Of a stretch of 64,000 bases of DNA, positions 8,888 through 17,693 are shown piece after piece. Within the stretch, counting starts at the first letter, position 1; each line of letters opens with the position of its first letter. The DNA comes from a virus: positions 1 through 64,000 of the IMG/VR virus record IMGVR_UViG_3300020201_000009; one strand, 5' to 3'. The notes beneath the pieces were generated by a model that was not told the origin of the DNA, searched no databases, and was given only the letters and a program-made list of their open reading frames with translations. The translations under genes and the position numbers were made by a program.

Positions 8888-8900
8888 TAAGTGTATTGCA
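8888..8900 (+). promoter_or_regulatory. Phage promoter motif AGTGTAT before the protease gene
   Basis: AGTGTAT at 8890-8896 in the context TTTTAAGTGTATTG, ending 10 bases before the ATG at 8907. If it acts as a -10 element, the transcript would start about three bases before the ATG, an almost leaderless message. Confidence 0.5.
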
Positions 8901-8906
8901 TTAATC

Positions 8907-10646
8907 ATGCCTGAAACAGAAAAACTCTTTTCTAAATTTACCTCAACCGCAAAAGTTTTGACGAGTACGCCAGAGAACTTTGCGGAAGCGTCTTTGGAAA
9001 ATTTAGCTAATGTTTTCAGTGAAAAAATTGTAGAAGATATTCAGAGAAACCCAGATTTACTATTTATCGCCTCGACTCTTCTTGAAATAGGTTATGCAAA
9101 TAGAAACGGCGATGCAATTATGCCGTATGATTTTGTGCCGATATCCGATACTTTTAAAATGAAGTATATCGATTTGGAGCATAAGAGAAGCGATATAGTT
9201 GGGTCTATTAATGAGTGCGGGTTTACCTCCAATGGGATATATGTACAAAAAGATCTTGTTTCAAGACTCGTTGAATTGGGCGAAAGAGTTGAATTTGTTA
9301 TTGGCGGCTATCTATGGAGGGTTGTTAATAAAGAATTATGCCAATTTATTGAAGAATCTTCTTCTTTAGAAGACGGAAGGGCGTCTACCTCATTTGAAAT
9401 AATGTTTGAATATTATGACATTTGCGTGAGCCCGACCTTACGTGTTTTGGATGGAAAAATTTACGCCAAAGGTAGCAAAGAATTTAAACAATATAATTCA
9501 ACTCTCAAATTTAAAAAAGGTTCGGGTAAAGTTGGGGATCTAAATGTCTTTCGTATCTTGCGAGGTCCTATTATTCCCGTTGGAGCCGGTTTAGTGGCGA
9601 ATCCAGCAAGTGGTATTAAGGGTGTTTTGGCGCTTTACGGCACCGTCGTTATTGAAGAGGAATCCGTTGAACAAGAAACTGTAGACCACGAAGAAGAGGT
9701 CCCAGTTCCGGAGATCAAGAATAATGATGAAGAGCGGAACGATAATAAAGAAGAAGATGATGGCGAAAAGGGTGAAAAGCTAAAATTATTTACTAAAAAA
9801 GCTCTTTTCGACGGTAAAATACCCGAAGAAATGTGCGACGCCAATATAACTTCTTTTACTAATACCGTCATTTCTAACAATATTAGAATACCGAGTATAA
9901 ATACAAACGATTTAAGTGTAAACACTAAAACAACAACTATAGAAAAAATTAGCAACATGCCGATTACCATTAAGAAAGTTGAAGACATCCAATCCAATTG
10001 GACTGAACTTCAGAAGCCCGAAGCACAAGCCTCGGTTGTTACCGAATTTATCAAAACTAAGCTAGAAGAGGAATCTCTTCGTTACGCTCAAGAGTTAAAA
10101 GCCAAAGAAGACGCGATTGCAAATGCTGAAACCCAAAAGGTCGCCGCTGATGAAAAAATTGCTAATCTTGAAGCCGCTCACGCTAGTTTACAGGCGAAAT
10201 TAAGCGATTTAGAACAAAAGCAAGCCGCCGCTGATGCCCAATCCGCCTTTGATGGCAGAATGGCTGAGGTCGAAAACGAATTCGAATTAGACGAAGAATC
10301 TGAAAAGATCATCGTTGAAGAGGTCAGAGAACTTCCAACCGATGAAGCGTTTGCCAATTGGTTCGATAAGAAGAAAAAACTTCTAAAAGACAAGAGTAAG
10401 AAAGCAGTCAAGGAAAAGAAAGACAAAGCCGAAGCTGCTAAAGCCTCTGCAATCGCCGCTGGTGTAAAACCAGAAGCTTTTGCTGGTGAAGAAATCAACT
10501 TTGTTGAATTTCTATCCAATCTTAAAGAAGTAACCGCGAATGACGCCGTTACTAGTGTTGTTACACAGACACCAAATCTCAAAAACGAGATTCAGGCCAA
10601 ATTCGCGAATAAAACTACCATTAATGGTAAAAAATTCAAGAAATAA
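8907..10646 (+). CDS. Prohead maturation protease fused to a scaffold domain
   Basis: 579 residues. The N-terminal ~240 residues fit a capsid maturation serine protease: N-G-D near 70, a D-L-E-H motif with H92, and S-T-S-F-E with S162 as the likely nucleophile. The remainder is an acidic linker, then an Ala/Glu/Lys-rich coiled coil (about 370-530), typical of scaffolding protein. Lambda C/Nu3 uses the same protease-scaffold plan. The protein would nucleate the procapsid and then digest itself. It is followed by the decoration and capsid genes, as in lambda. Confidence 0.75.
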   Translation: MPETEKLFSKFTSTAKVLTSTPENFAEASLENLANVFSEKIVEDIQRNPDLLFIASTLLEIGYANRNGDAIMPYDFVPISDTFKMKYIDLEHKRSDIVGSINECGFTSNGIYVQKDLVSRLVELGERVEFVIGGYLWRVVNKELCQFIEESSSLEDGRASTSFEIMFEYYDICVSPTLRVLDGKIYAKGSKEFKQYNSTLKFKKGSGKVGDLNVFRILRGPIIPVGAGLVANPASGIKGVLALYGTVVIEEESVEQETVDHEEEVPVPEIKNNDEERNDNKEEDDGEKGEKLKLFTKKALFDGKIPEEMCDANITSFTNTVISNNIRIPSINTNDLSVNTKTTTIEKISNMPITIKKVEDIQSNWTELQKPEAQASVVTEFIKTKLEEESLRYAQELKAKEDAIANAETQKVAADEKIANLEAAHASLQAKLSDLEQKQAAADAQSAFDGRMAEVENEFELDEESEKIIVEEVRELPTDEAFANWFDKKKKLLKDKSKKAVKEKKDKAEAAKASAIAAGVKPEAFAGEEINFVEFLSNLKEVTANDAVTSVVTQTPNLKNEIQAKFANKTTINGKKFKK

Positions 10647-10679
10647 TAGATTTCCATCACAATTATATATAAAAAAATA

Positions 10680-10700
10680 TTTTTTAGTGTATTAAATATC
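10680..10700 (+). promoter_or_regulatory. Phage promoter motif AGTGTAT before the capsid genes
   Basis: AGTGTATTAAAT begins at 10686 in a run of T residues, 39 bases before the decoration gene. It is one of the best matches to the shared motif and sits ahead of what should be the most highly expressed genes of the phage. Confidence 0.6.
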
Positions 10701-10724
10701 AACTATTCATAAGGATAAAACAAA

Positions 10725-11312
10725 ATGTTACAAAACTTTACATATGCTTTACCGCTACGTGATTACTCTGATCACGATCTTCTCCAGTTCTACTCTCTAA
10801 ATGGAACAGGCATGGGCGGTCTCTTCGTCATCGCAGAAACGGGTAATCAAAATCCGGTTCTCACCGCAGGACGCTATACCAATACCTCTGTAGGCGCTGC
10901 TTACGAAGGTACTACATCACTCCGTTACGAAAACCCACGCAAGGTTAGATTGGCTGGCTCTGGCGACAATCAATACAAGGTACTTGGCCTCATGCTATTT
11001 GGTACCGTTGAAACCGATGGAAACGGCCAAAGACTTATCCTCAACCCCAATCTTGCTAAAGAAATCGGTTGCGTGTATTCAGGTCAGACCACCCCTATCG
11101 CGTCTGCGGGTTATTTCCGTCTTCAGTTCGGCGCTTCAACTGGTATTCCAATTCCCGGCTTTGTCGGTATTATTCATAATACCCAACCCGGTAAGATTGC
11201 TTATGTCGATTCCGCGAACGTCTCTGACAAATCGCTAATCGTATGTAAGGTTCTCTCCAGCTCTGGTTCTGCTTTCGGTGGATATGCTGATGTTCAGCTA
11301 ACACTTGGCTAA
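10725..11312 (+). CDS. Probable capsid decoration protein
   Basis: 195 residues, rich in Gly, Thr and beta-prone stretches, with no catalytic motif. It lies between the protease-scaffold and the major capsid gene, exactly where lambda places D, the trimeric protein that clamps the expanded shell. The DNA is visibly richer in C-ending codons (ATC, CTC, AAC) than neighbouring genes, a sign of selection for high expression that it shares with the capsid gene. A weak AAGGAT lies upstream. The family is not recognised from sequence; a minor head protein is the alternative. Confidence 0.55.
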   Translation: MLQNFTYALPLRDYSDHDLLQFYSLNGTGMGGLFVIAETGNQNPVLTAGRYTNTSVGAAYEGTTSLRYENPRKVRLAGSGDNQYKVLGLMLFGTVETDGNGQRLILNPNLAKEIGCVYSGQTTPIASAGYFRLQFGASTGIPIPGFVGIIHNTQPGKIAYVDSANVSDKSLIVCKVLSSSGSAFGGYADVQLTLG

Positions 11313-11359
11313 TCATTAAGTACGGTTTATATAAAACTTAACTAAAAAGAAATTTAAAA

Positions 11360-12511
11360 ATGTCTAAATATCAGATCAATATCGAACAAGACGCAGATCT
11401 TTCAAAGCTAATCAAAGGTCTTGGCTCCAGAAATAGAGCTGAGTTCGATGCAGCGATGGAAGCTGTTGCGGCTTATATCGGTGAAGTTATTCTACAGGTT
11501 GTAGAACAATCTCCGGTTATCTCCAACCTTTACACGACCGTTACCTACAATGAAGGTTCCGCTCCCTCACTACCCCTCGATGTATACTATGACATCAAGG
11601 ATAAGAACTACCTCCAAGTTTGGACTCAGTCCATGCCCGGTGGTTTAGCCACTAACTTCGTTCACGGTTTGAACGAACTAATGGTTGCATGTTACGACAT
11701 CATGAGCGCGGTTTCTATGCACAAGCGCTATGCTCGCGAAGCACGTCTCGACGTTCTTGCCGCGACCATGGAACGTATGGCACAGGAAATCCTAGTTGTA
11801 CAGGAAACGAATGGTGCTAATATCCTATTCGCAGCTGTTGCTCAAGCTCGTTATAATGCAGTCGGCGGTGCTTCAACCCCACAGGTTATTCGTTCGGCTG
11901 TCGCTAACATTTTCCAGATGGACGATTTCAATCGTATCATCACTCTCCTACAGAGAATCCGCCCATCATGGGTCGGTGGAACGCCTGTTGGTGGTAACAC
12001 AATCTCACACCTCATTGGTTCACCTGAGTTCCATGAGCAGCTAAGATCAATCGCTTATCAACCTCAGAATACCCGCGCTGGTTCTTTGGCCACTAACGGT
12101 GCAACCGCTCTAGCGGCCCCTGATGCTGTTCGTGATAATATCTTCACTACCGCTGGTAATCCTAATTTCTTCGGCGTTGAATTGGTCAACGTCTTCGAAA
12201 TGGGTGTTGCTCAACCATACAATCAGTTGTTTGCTGATTACATCGGTGCTACAACCTTCCAAGGCTACGGTGGCGGCTCTAATGCTGTTTTCTCTCCTAC
12301 AACCGAAGAAGTTGTGCTAGCTCTATCTCTCAACTCGAACCGCAGAGCGCTAACCCGCCTTGTCGAACGTGGTGCGGAAAATGGCGCGACCTTAACTGTT
12401 CGCCCTGATGACTCATTCCCAATGAGAGCCGATAAGGTCGGTTTCTATGGTTCTCTTCGTGAAGGGCGCGTCAGTCTTGACAGCCGCCATTTGGCTGCAA
12501 TTGTATTCTAG
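11360..12511 (+). CDS. Major capsid protein
   Basis: 383 residues. Position after protease/scaffold and decoration genes, size, and strong use of C-ending codons identify the major capsid subunit, expected to have the HK97 fold. It has an N-terminal helical segment (about 20-55), then a beta-rich region, a long central helix with R-Y-A-R-E-A-R around 120-150, and an R-R-A-L near the C-terminus. It is followed by a strong terminator, so it ends a transcription unit. The specific capsid family is not recognised. Confidence 0.85.
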   Translation: MSKYQINIEQDADLSKLIKGLGSRNRAEFDAAMEAVAAYIGEVILQVVEQSPVISNLYTTVTYNEGSAPSLPLDVYYDIKDKNYLQVWTQSMPGGLATNFVHGLNELMVACYDIMSAVSMHKRYAREARLDVLAATMERMAQEILVVQETNGANILFAAVAQARYNAVGGASTPQVIRSAVANIFQMDDFNRIITLLQRIRPSWVGGTPVGGNTISHLIGSPEFHEQLRSIAYQPQNTRAGSLATNGATALAAPDAVRDNIFTTAGNPNFFGVELVNVFEMGVAQPYNQLFADYIGATTFQGYGGGSNAVFSPTTEEVVLALSLNSNRRALTRLVERGAENGATLTVRPDDSFPMRADKVGFYGSLREGRVSLDSRHLAAIVF

Positions 12512-12553
12512 TTCTTACTAAATAACAATTTGTAAAAGATTGTAACATTATTG

Positions 12554-12585
12554 AAGGCCGAGTTAACTCTCGGCTTTCTTTTTGT
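12554..12585 (+). terminator. Rho-independent terminator after the capsid gene
   Basis: Stem GCCGAG/CTCGGC (12557-12562 with 12569-12574), extendable by three pairs, with a TTAACT loop, followed by a T-rich tail. It ends the capsid transcript and separates it from the homing endonuclease gene. Confidence 0.9.
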
Positions 12586-12629
12586 ATTATATCCATGGCA
12601 CATAGCAACAATAACAGAATTTAAAATGA

Positions 12630-13487
12630 ATGGCTGGAATAATTTGGGAAGATTGCGAAGATATTAAATTAATAGAGTTAGTTTCTTTAGGGAAATATAC
12701 ATTTCAAGAAATGACAGCTTGGATGTCAAATAGAACAGCAAGTGCTTTACAATCAAGATCCTCTATTTTGGGGCTTCAAAATAACTATCAATGGCATCAA
12801 TATGAATTTGATAAAAATTTCTTCGAGACGCCGAATAATAGAAATTGTTTTTGGGCTGGATGGTTGGCCGCAGACGGCAACTTCGAAAATTATTGCGGGG
12901 AAAGATATGCTCTAAGATGGTCTATACACCAACAAGATATCGAAATGATGGAGTTATTTAAATCGGACATAAAGTTTACTGGGCCAATAACTAAGTTCAC
13001 GAAAAAATTAAAAACGGGGGTGTTATCGCCACATGCGGTTATTCGGATTAATCAGGTGGATATTCAAAAATACCATTTGTATAAATGGGGAATGATCCCA
13101 AATAAGACTTACCGATTACCTCCCTCAATTTTAGAAACATTGGAACTAAAACTGGCTTTTATCGTCGGCTATATTAATGGGGATGGCTGTATAAATTATT
13201 ACAAAAGTAAAAAGGGGAAAGAAAACTTTTGTATTAAATTTACTAATTCGTCGTTGCAAATTCTTCAGTGGATTAAACAGATTGCGGAAGATTTCAACTT
13301 TCCGAAACTTAAAAATAAAAAGAAGCCAATTCGAAAGATCGGCAAAACAAATTGCTATGAAGTAGTCTTTAATGGTTTGGAAGCCGCTTCCCTATTCAAA
13401 CTCTTAAAAACTGTACATGTACCAAGTCTGGCGCGAAAATGGGAAAACCCTGAAATCTTAGAATATATCGAAAGAATTTTAAAATAA
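12630..13487 (+). CDS. Free-standing LAGLIDADG homing endonuclease
   Basis: 285 residues. Two LAGLIDADG helices are clear: F-W-A-G-W-L-A-A-D-G near 70 and A-F-I-V-G-Y-I-N-G-D-G near 180, each ending in the metal-binding Asp. The first 50 residues (W-E-D-C-E-D-I-K-L-I-E-L, then R-T-A-S-A-L-Q-S-R) look like a SANT/Myb-type helix-turn-helix, probably extra DNA recognition. It is not inside an intron or intein but between the capsid terminator and the next head gene, so it is a selfish invader of the head operon. Its usual target would be an endonuclease-free allele of this junction. Confidence 0.9.
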   Translation: MAGIIWEDCEDIKLIELVSLGKYTFQEMTAWMSNRTASALQSRSSILGLQNNYQWHQYEFDKNFFETPNNRNCFWAGWLAADGNFENYCGERYALRWSIHQQDIEMMELFKSDIKFTGPITKFTKKLKTGVLSPHAVIRINQVDIQKYHLYKWGMIPNKTYRLPPSILETLELKLAFIVGYINGDGCINYYKSKKGKENFCIKFTNSSLQILQWIKQIAEDFNFPKLKNKKKPIRKIGKTNCYEVVFNGLEAASLFKLLKTVHVPSLARKWENPEILEYIERILK

Positions 13488-13505
13488 ATATATAAGTTTA
13501 TAACG

Positions 13506-13522
13506 AAGTGGTGTATTGTATA
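13506..13522 (+). promoter_or_regulatory. Phage promoter motif GGTGTAT
   Basis: GGTGTAT at 13510-13516, then TGTATATT, 53 bases before the next start. It allows the genes after the homing endonuclease to be transcribed independently of the capsid unit. Confidence 0.4.
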
Positions 13523-13562
13523 TTGCTAACTAGAATTTTAAGGTAAAAGGAAAATATAATAT

Positions 13563-14033
13563 ATGGCAAAGAAAATTAAGATCAAAAATCAAATCGTTAA
13601 TCCAGCCGTAGCTTCCGCTACATCAAAAACAGTTCCGGCCCCAAGCCATCGCCCCCGTAAAGTAGTTATAGGCGAAACCCCCGCGCCAACGCCGTTTACA
13701 AAGAAACAGCAAACGCATGGTAACATTGAAGAGGGTCCGGCTATCTTCGCTTATTTAAAGGGGCGAGAGTTTCCGTATACAGAAAAGACACTTAAGGAAT
13801 ATCAATTGTCATTAGCTAAGATGAGTAAGAATCAGCTTCACGAAGAAATGATGAAGGTAAATTTGATTCCGAATATTACCGAAAGAACCGAAATCGTTCT
13901 TAGGCTTGAAAAAGCTTATCTTGAAAAACAAGCGAGTTTTCTTCTTCGCTATACGAAATCAGCAATTCCCGCCAGTGACGGCGGTATTGATGCAGATCGA
14001 GCGGCAAGTATAATTTCAATTCTTAATCGATAA
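13563..14033 (+). CDS. Conserved-type structural protein, function unknown
   Basis: 156 residues. The first 55 residues are basic, Pro/Ala-rich and probably disordered; residues 60-156 are helical and end with D-A-D-R-A-A-S-I-I-S-I-L. AAGGA lies 11 bases before the ATG, one of few plausible ribosome sites here. The position between capsid and tail-type genes suggests a head completion or neck role (inference only). Confidence 0.5.
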   Translation: MAKKIKIKNQIVNPAVASATSKTVPAPSHRPRKVVIGETPAPTPFTKKQQTHGNIEEGPAIFAYLKGREFPYTEKTLKEYQLSLAKMSKNQLHEEMMKVNLIPNITERTEIVLRLEKAYLEKQASFLLRYTKSAIPASDGGIDADRAASIISILNR

Positions 14034-14066
14034 TCAAAAGGGCTGAATGTTTCAAAACATCGGTCT

Positions 14067-14082
14067 TTTTAGTGTATAATTA
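14067..14082 (+). promoter_or_regulatory. Phage promoter motif AGTGTATAAT, possibly leaderless
   Basis: AGTGTATAAT at 14071-14080 ends only 7 bases before the ATG at 14088. As a -10 element it would start transcription at about the A of the ATG. No TTGACA is found upstream at 15-19 bases. Confidence 0.55.
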
Positions 14083-14087
14083 CTACT

Positions 14088-14606
14088 ATGAGTTGTGAGT
14101 ATATTTTTGCATTAAGTACAGGTATCTGGCTAGAAATTGACGGCCCGTCTTCGATATCCGTTGCGTCAATTTCGGGAAGGCTCGTATCTTCTGGATTTCT
14201 TGGGCAATTAGATACACGGATAAATGGTTGTCATACTGTTGTTTCGGGATGTATCCAGCCTCCATTGAATATTGAAGAACAGGCTATTTACGAATACATG
14301 TATTTAGCCGGTTACTATAAAAAAAGATCTCTACAATCTTTTGGTAGCGCTTCTCCAGATAATCCAATGGCGGGCATCGAGTGGACTAGAATTCAAGAAA
14401 ACGATAGCGTTGTCTCCAGAGCAAACCCGAACGAAATTGCAAAATTCTGGAGAACGCTCTATAATGATGCAAATATTGAAGTTAACCGCCTAGTTGATCT
14501 TTATAAGAGAAACCGTTCTGCGGCTTCATCGGTAGACTATATTACGATTAATCAGTACGGCGGTAATGGCGTAGACGGTGGATCGAGAAATTATCCGTCT
14601 TCATAA
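14088..14606 (+). CDS. Virion protein of unknown function (connector candidate)
   Basis: 172 residues. The N-terminal half contains I-E-E-Q-A-I-Y-E-Y-M and Y-Y-K-K-R around 65-80, and a helical stretch N-E-I-A-K-F-W-R-T-L-Y-N-D-A lies near 125. The length and position between capsid and tail-tube genes fit a head-tail adaptor, but no family is recognised. The ATG follows a promoter motif by 7 bases, so the message may lack a leader. Confidence 0.5.
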   Translation: MSCEYIFALSTGIWLEIDGPSSISVASISGRLVSSGFLGQLDTRINGCHTVVSGCIQPPLNIEEQAIYEYMYLAGYYKKRSLQSFGSASPDNPMAGIEWTRIQENDSVVSRANPNEIAKFWRTLYNDANIEVNRLVDLYKRNRSAASSVDYITINQYGGNGVDGGSRNYPSS

Positions 14607-14618
14607 TAAAAAGACATT

Positions 14619-15803
14619 GTGTTTAGATACAACACACACAGCGCTTTAATTTCATCAGGGGACATTACATCGTTACAAACTGGCGATGGAGATATCCTTC
14701 AAATTAGCCGTGTTCAAGATTGCACCATTGGTTTTGAAACACCAACGGATACGATCACATTTCTTGATACTAATATTGAGCTAGTGAGATTACAAGTTCC
14801 AACGGTAAATGTCACCTTAGAATATTTGACTACGAATGGCATGAACGAAAGAAATATTGGATTTGTTACCAATGGAACTTCGGGTGCATTCATAAAATTA
14901 GATCAAGAGAGAAATTTCTACTTTGTAGCCCAACAGGATAGCCAAGATGCTGCGGGCGGCAGTCTGGAAGCGAGGAACGTTTTGGCGGTTGGCAATGCAC
15001 TTTTGCAAGGCTATACCTTTTCGGCGGCGGTTGGGGATTTTGCCCGTTCGACTTTAAACTATTCCGCTTTAAATATTTGTGTCAACGAAGGAAGTACTGG
15101 TTTGAATCCAGCTTTATCTTATACCGATGGGAGTGTTCTACCGGGAACCTATGCTCTACCCATAATCACGTCTCAAGTCACGGTCAATAGCCCGAACCCT
15201 GCCGATGATGTAACAGCAATTCACTCGAAAGACATTCTTTTAACGTTCTCTTCGGGCGCGGGAATGGGAGTCAATCTTTCGGGTTACTACGGTTGTCAAT
15301 TGCAAAATTTTAATCTTTCGGTGTCGCTGGAAAGAGAATCGGCTATATCGATGGGGCAAAAGTATCCGGCATCCAGATCTATTGTTTATCCAATTACGAT
15401 TGAATTACAAGCGGAAGCGCACATTGATCGTTTTACAAAAGAATGTTTGCGCCAATATTTTTGCGATGTGGAACAACATAGCGTTACAATAACACTTAAA
15501 CAGCCTTGTTCCGAACTGGTTGCCTTCGAAATTGGCCTTAATAATCTTCGCTTAGCGAATCAATCTTTCGTTGCAACTATCGGAGAAATCGATGTTGTAA
15601 ACTTTACTTGGCAAGGGGTCATTCGTTCAGCTTTCGATACCGGAGCGAATTTGTTTATTACCTCTTACGAGGGAACTGAATTATGGATTCAGGAAAGTTG
15701 TTTTCCCGTTACGGGAGTGGATATCAATGGAGATTTCTATTTTACGTCGGGCTGTTTCTACAGTAAATCTTTCGTTGAAAACATATTCCAGTACGGAACA
15801 TAA
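14619..15803 (+). CDS. Tail-tube-type protein, paralogue 1
   Basis: 394 residues from a GTG start. It shares with the - strand proteins at 38134-39231 and 39303-40256 the same ordered signatures: R-V-Q near 29, an E-Y-L-T-T-N-G-M-N-E-R block near 68, an A-V-G-D-F-A segment near 140, and a L-E-R-E-S-x-x-x-M-G-Q-K-Y-P block near 240. These mark a common tail-tube-like beta-sandwich protein. Unlike the other two it is encoded in the head arm, next to a LamG protein. It may be an alternative tube subunit or a tube-derived decoration or tip protein. No Shine-Dalgarno sequence. Confidence 0.6.
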   Translation: MFRYNTHSALISSGDITSLQTGDGDILQISRVQDCTIGFETPTDTITFLDTNIELVRLQVPTVNVTLEYLTTNGMNERNIGFVTNGTSGAFIKLDQERNFYFVAQQDSQDAAGGSLEARNVLAVGNALLQGYTFSAAVGDFARSTLNYSALNICVNEGSTGLNPALSYTDGSVLPGTYALPIITSQVTVNSPNPADDVTAIHSKDILLTFSSGAGMGVNLSGYYGCQLQNFNLSVSLERESAISMGQKYPASRSIVYPITIELQAEAHIDRFTKECLRQYFCDVEQHSVTITLKQPCSELVAFEIGLNNLRLANQSFVATIGEIDVVNFTWQGVIRSAFDTGANLFITSYEGTELWIQESCFPVTGVDINGDFYFTSGCFYSKSFVENIFQYGT

Positions 15804-15806
15804 TTC

Positions 15807-17693
15807 ATGGCGGATCTTCCTTTCAATCCTTTCTATAACGGGTATACGACAAGACAAAATATCTTAGCGTATGTCGATGGCCCCGATAATGTAGGGCAAG
15901 TTTTAACTTCTGGACAATTTTACTCTGGCCGTTGGGGAGGTTGGTATAGTATCGCGTCTCAATCATTTAAATATGCCAAAGCGTCGAACAACAGTTTTAA
16001 TCTTACGGTAAATAGCGACGGAACCAATTTTGGAAATCTAATACCGCCAGCGACATCGAACATTCTTCGTATATCAAATGTCGGAATGGCATTTGATGAA
16101 AACGCGAATCCTGTGATGTCATTTCAAGATAACGGAGATTCTAATGTGGGATTTTTTAACCCGCCTTTGGTTACGGTTGCTACAACCGGATTAAGTCTCC
16201 AGTTTTCGGGAAAAAATGCCGTCTTGTTTGCAACGGTTCAAACGAACTATCCTTATGGAATTCCAAATTTTCTATATAAAAGATATCAGACAGGCGACGT
16301 AGCTTGTTATTACAGTATTGAAAATGATAAAATTTATTCTAGATATAAAAGTGAAAATTTCGCCATTCAGCGCTTAATGTCTTCTGGCGTTCCCAATAGC
16401 GGAATGGCATTTGCAAATATTAATGTCTATCCATTTATCGATAGAACGAGTCAAGAATATCCGCCGTTTCGAAAAGTATACTCGTCGATTTCCGCCGATG
16501 GAAGAACTTTAAGACTAATACAGGGCGCTCCAACAATCAATTTTGCCGCTGATACATTCCAAAATTATCTTAGTGGAGAAGCGCCAGCGGTTTTGGTTTC
16601 GGGCTATGGAAGATGGATCGTTTCGACTTTATTGGGTGCCACAGTTGGGAGACAATTCACCGCGCAGCCTCGGGTGCAAGACGATTTTGAAGCGTATTCG
16701 TCCGGAGAAATAGCTAATTTAATCAGCGGATATCTCGTTTACCCTCAGATTACAGTTCCGACAACCGGGAGGGTATACGTGCAAGGCTTACTCATTGAAC
16801 CCTATACTGGTTATGCAACGGGGTATGATACTACTTTCGATAAAGGTTTTATAAATTTTAAAACGATTGTCGTCGCCACATCGGGGAGGTCTTATGACCC
16901 CGATTTATATTTCTTTGAGGGGTATGAAAATTATGCGTCGGGTTTAAGAAATACATTTCTTAGCTTCATCACTGGAAAACAATATAATGGTGTAAATGGA
17001 AGCGACGGGAGATCTTTTGCGGGATGGTCCCCATTGCAATTTTTAGGTATTCTTAGCGGGCTACAAAATCTGGGACTTGGACCCGCGCCTTTTACCGGAA
17101 GCGGGAGATTGAACATAGGAAATAACGATTTGATAACGAGAAATTATGTAGGATATCCCTATAAGGGAACCGGTATTTTCTTCAACAACAATGTATTTTC
17201 TTGGCAAAGACCTTTGGACCCCATTACCGATTTTACAGTTGAAATTGCCGCTTGGCCTAGTGGTTGGGCGACTTCAGATGCGAAAATTATTGAGGCAAAT
17301 CCTGTCGCTGGTTTTTCCTTGGGGAGATATTCCACAACCAATAATGTCGCGTTTATACTAAATAATGTAACTCACACGGGCACATTTTCACTAGGTTTAA
17401 ATGATTGGAATTTCTTATCGTTCTCTAGGAGTGGCGGCGTTGGTTCTCTCTATTGGAGCGGTAATCTTATGAATACTTTTCCAGTCAGCACGGGCGCTAT
17501 TACGGGCGGCGTTACGGTTAGTTTCGGTAAAAACTTTACCTCAAACAGTCAAAGATTTCTTGGATACCTCGACGAATTTAGATTCTGGGATACGGTCCGA
17601 ACCACCGGAGAGATTTATCGAGATTGGAATATTTTAATAAATCCACAACCTGATTTGATAGGCTATTTCTCGTTAAGAGACTACTCGTCTTAA
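15807..17693 (+). CDS. LamG-domain virion protein (fibre/adhesin-like), copy 1
   Basis: 628 residues. The C-terminal ~170 residues form a LamG/concanavalin-like jelly roll: T-V-E-I-A-A-W-P near 477, W-N-F-L-S-F-S-R, then G-Y-L-D-E-F-R-F-W-D-T-V-R-T near 588 and G-Y-F-S-L at the end. This fold typically binds carbohydrate or mediates adhesion. The N-terminal part is beta-rich with repeated Y-x-S-G/Y-A-S-G motifs. It starts 3 bases after the tail-tube paralogue. The - strand gene at 19411-20523 is a shorter relative. Its stop abuts an IS200/IS605-type end. Confidence 0.7.
   Translation: MADLPFNPFYNGYTTRQNILAYVDGPDNVGQVLTSGQFYSGRWGGWYSIASQSFKYAKASNNSFNLTVNSDGTNFGNLIPPATSNILRISNVGMAFDENANPVMSFQDNGDSNVGFFNPPLVTVATTGLSLQFSGKNAVLFATVQTNYPYGIPNFLYKRYQTGDVACYYSIENDKIYSRYKSENFAIQRLMSSGVPNSGMAFANINVYPFIDRTSQEYPPFRKVYSSISADGRTLRLIQGAPTINFAADTFQNYLSGEAPAVLVSGYGRWIVSTLLGATVGRQFTAQPRVQDDFEAYSSGEIANLISGYLVYPQITVPTTGRVYVQGLLIEPYTGYATGYDTTFDKGFINFKTIVVATSGRSYDPDLYFFEGYENYASGLRNTFLSFITGKQYNGVNGSDGRSFAGWSPLQFLGILSGLQNLGLGPAPFTGSGRLNIGNNDLITRNYVGYPYKGTGIFFNNNVFSWQRPLDPITDFTVEIAAWPSGWATSDAKIIEANPVAGFSLGRYSTTNNVAFILNNVTHTGTFSLGLNDWNFLSFSRSGGVGSLYWSGNLMNTFPVSTGAITGGVTVSFGKNFTSNSQRFLGYLDEFRFWDTVRTTGEIYRDWNILINPQPDLIGYFSLRDYSS

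Noticed and set aside
9635-9997. A 120-codon - strand frame opposite the protease-scaffold gene
   Set aside because: Antisense of the acidic linker, giving a Ser/Leu-rich low-complexity product.
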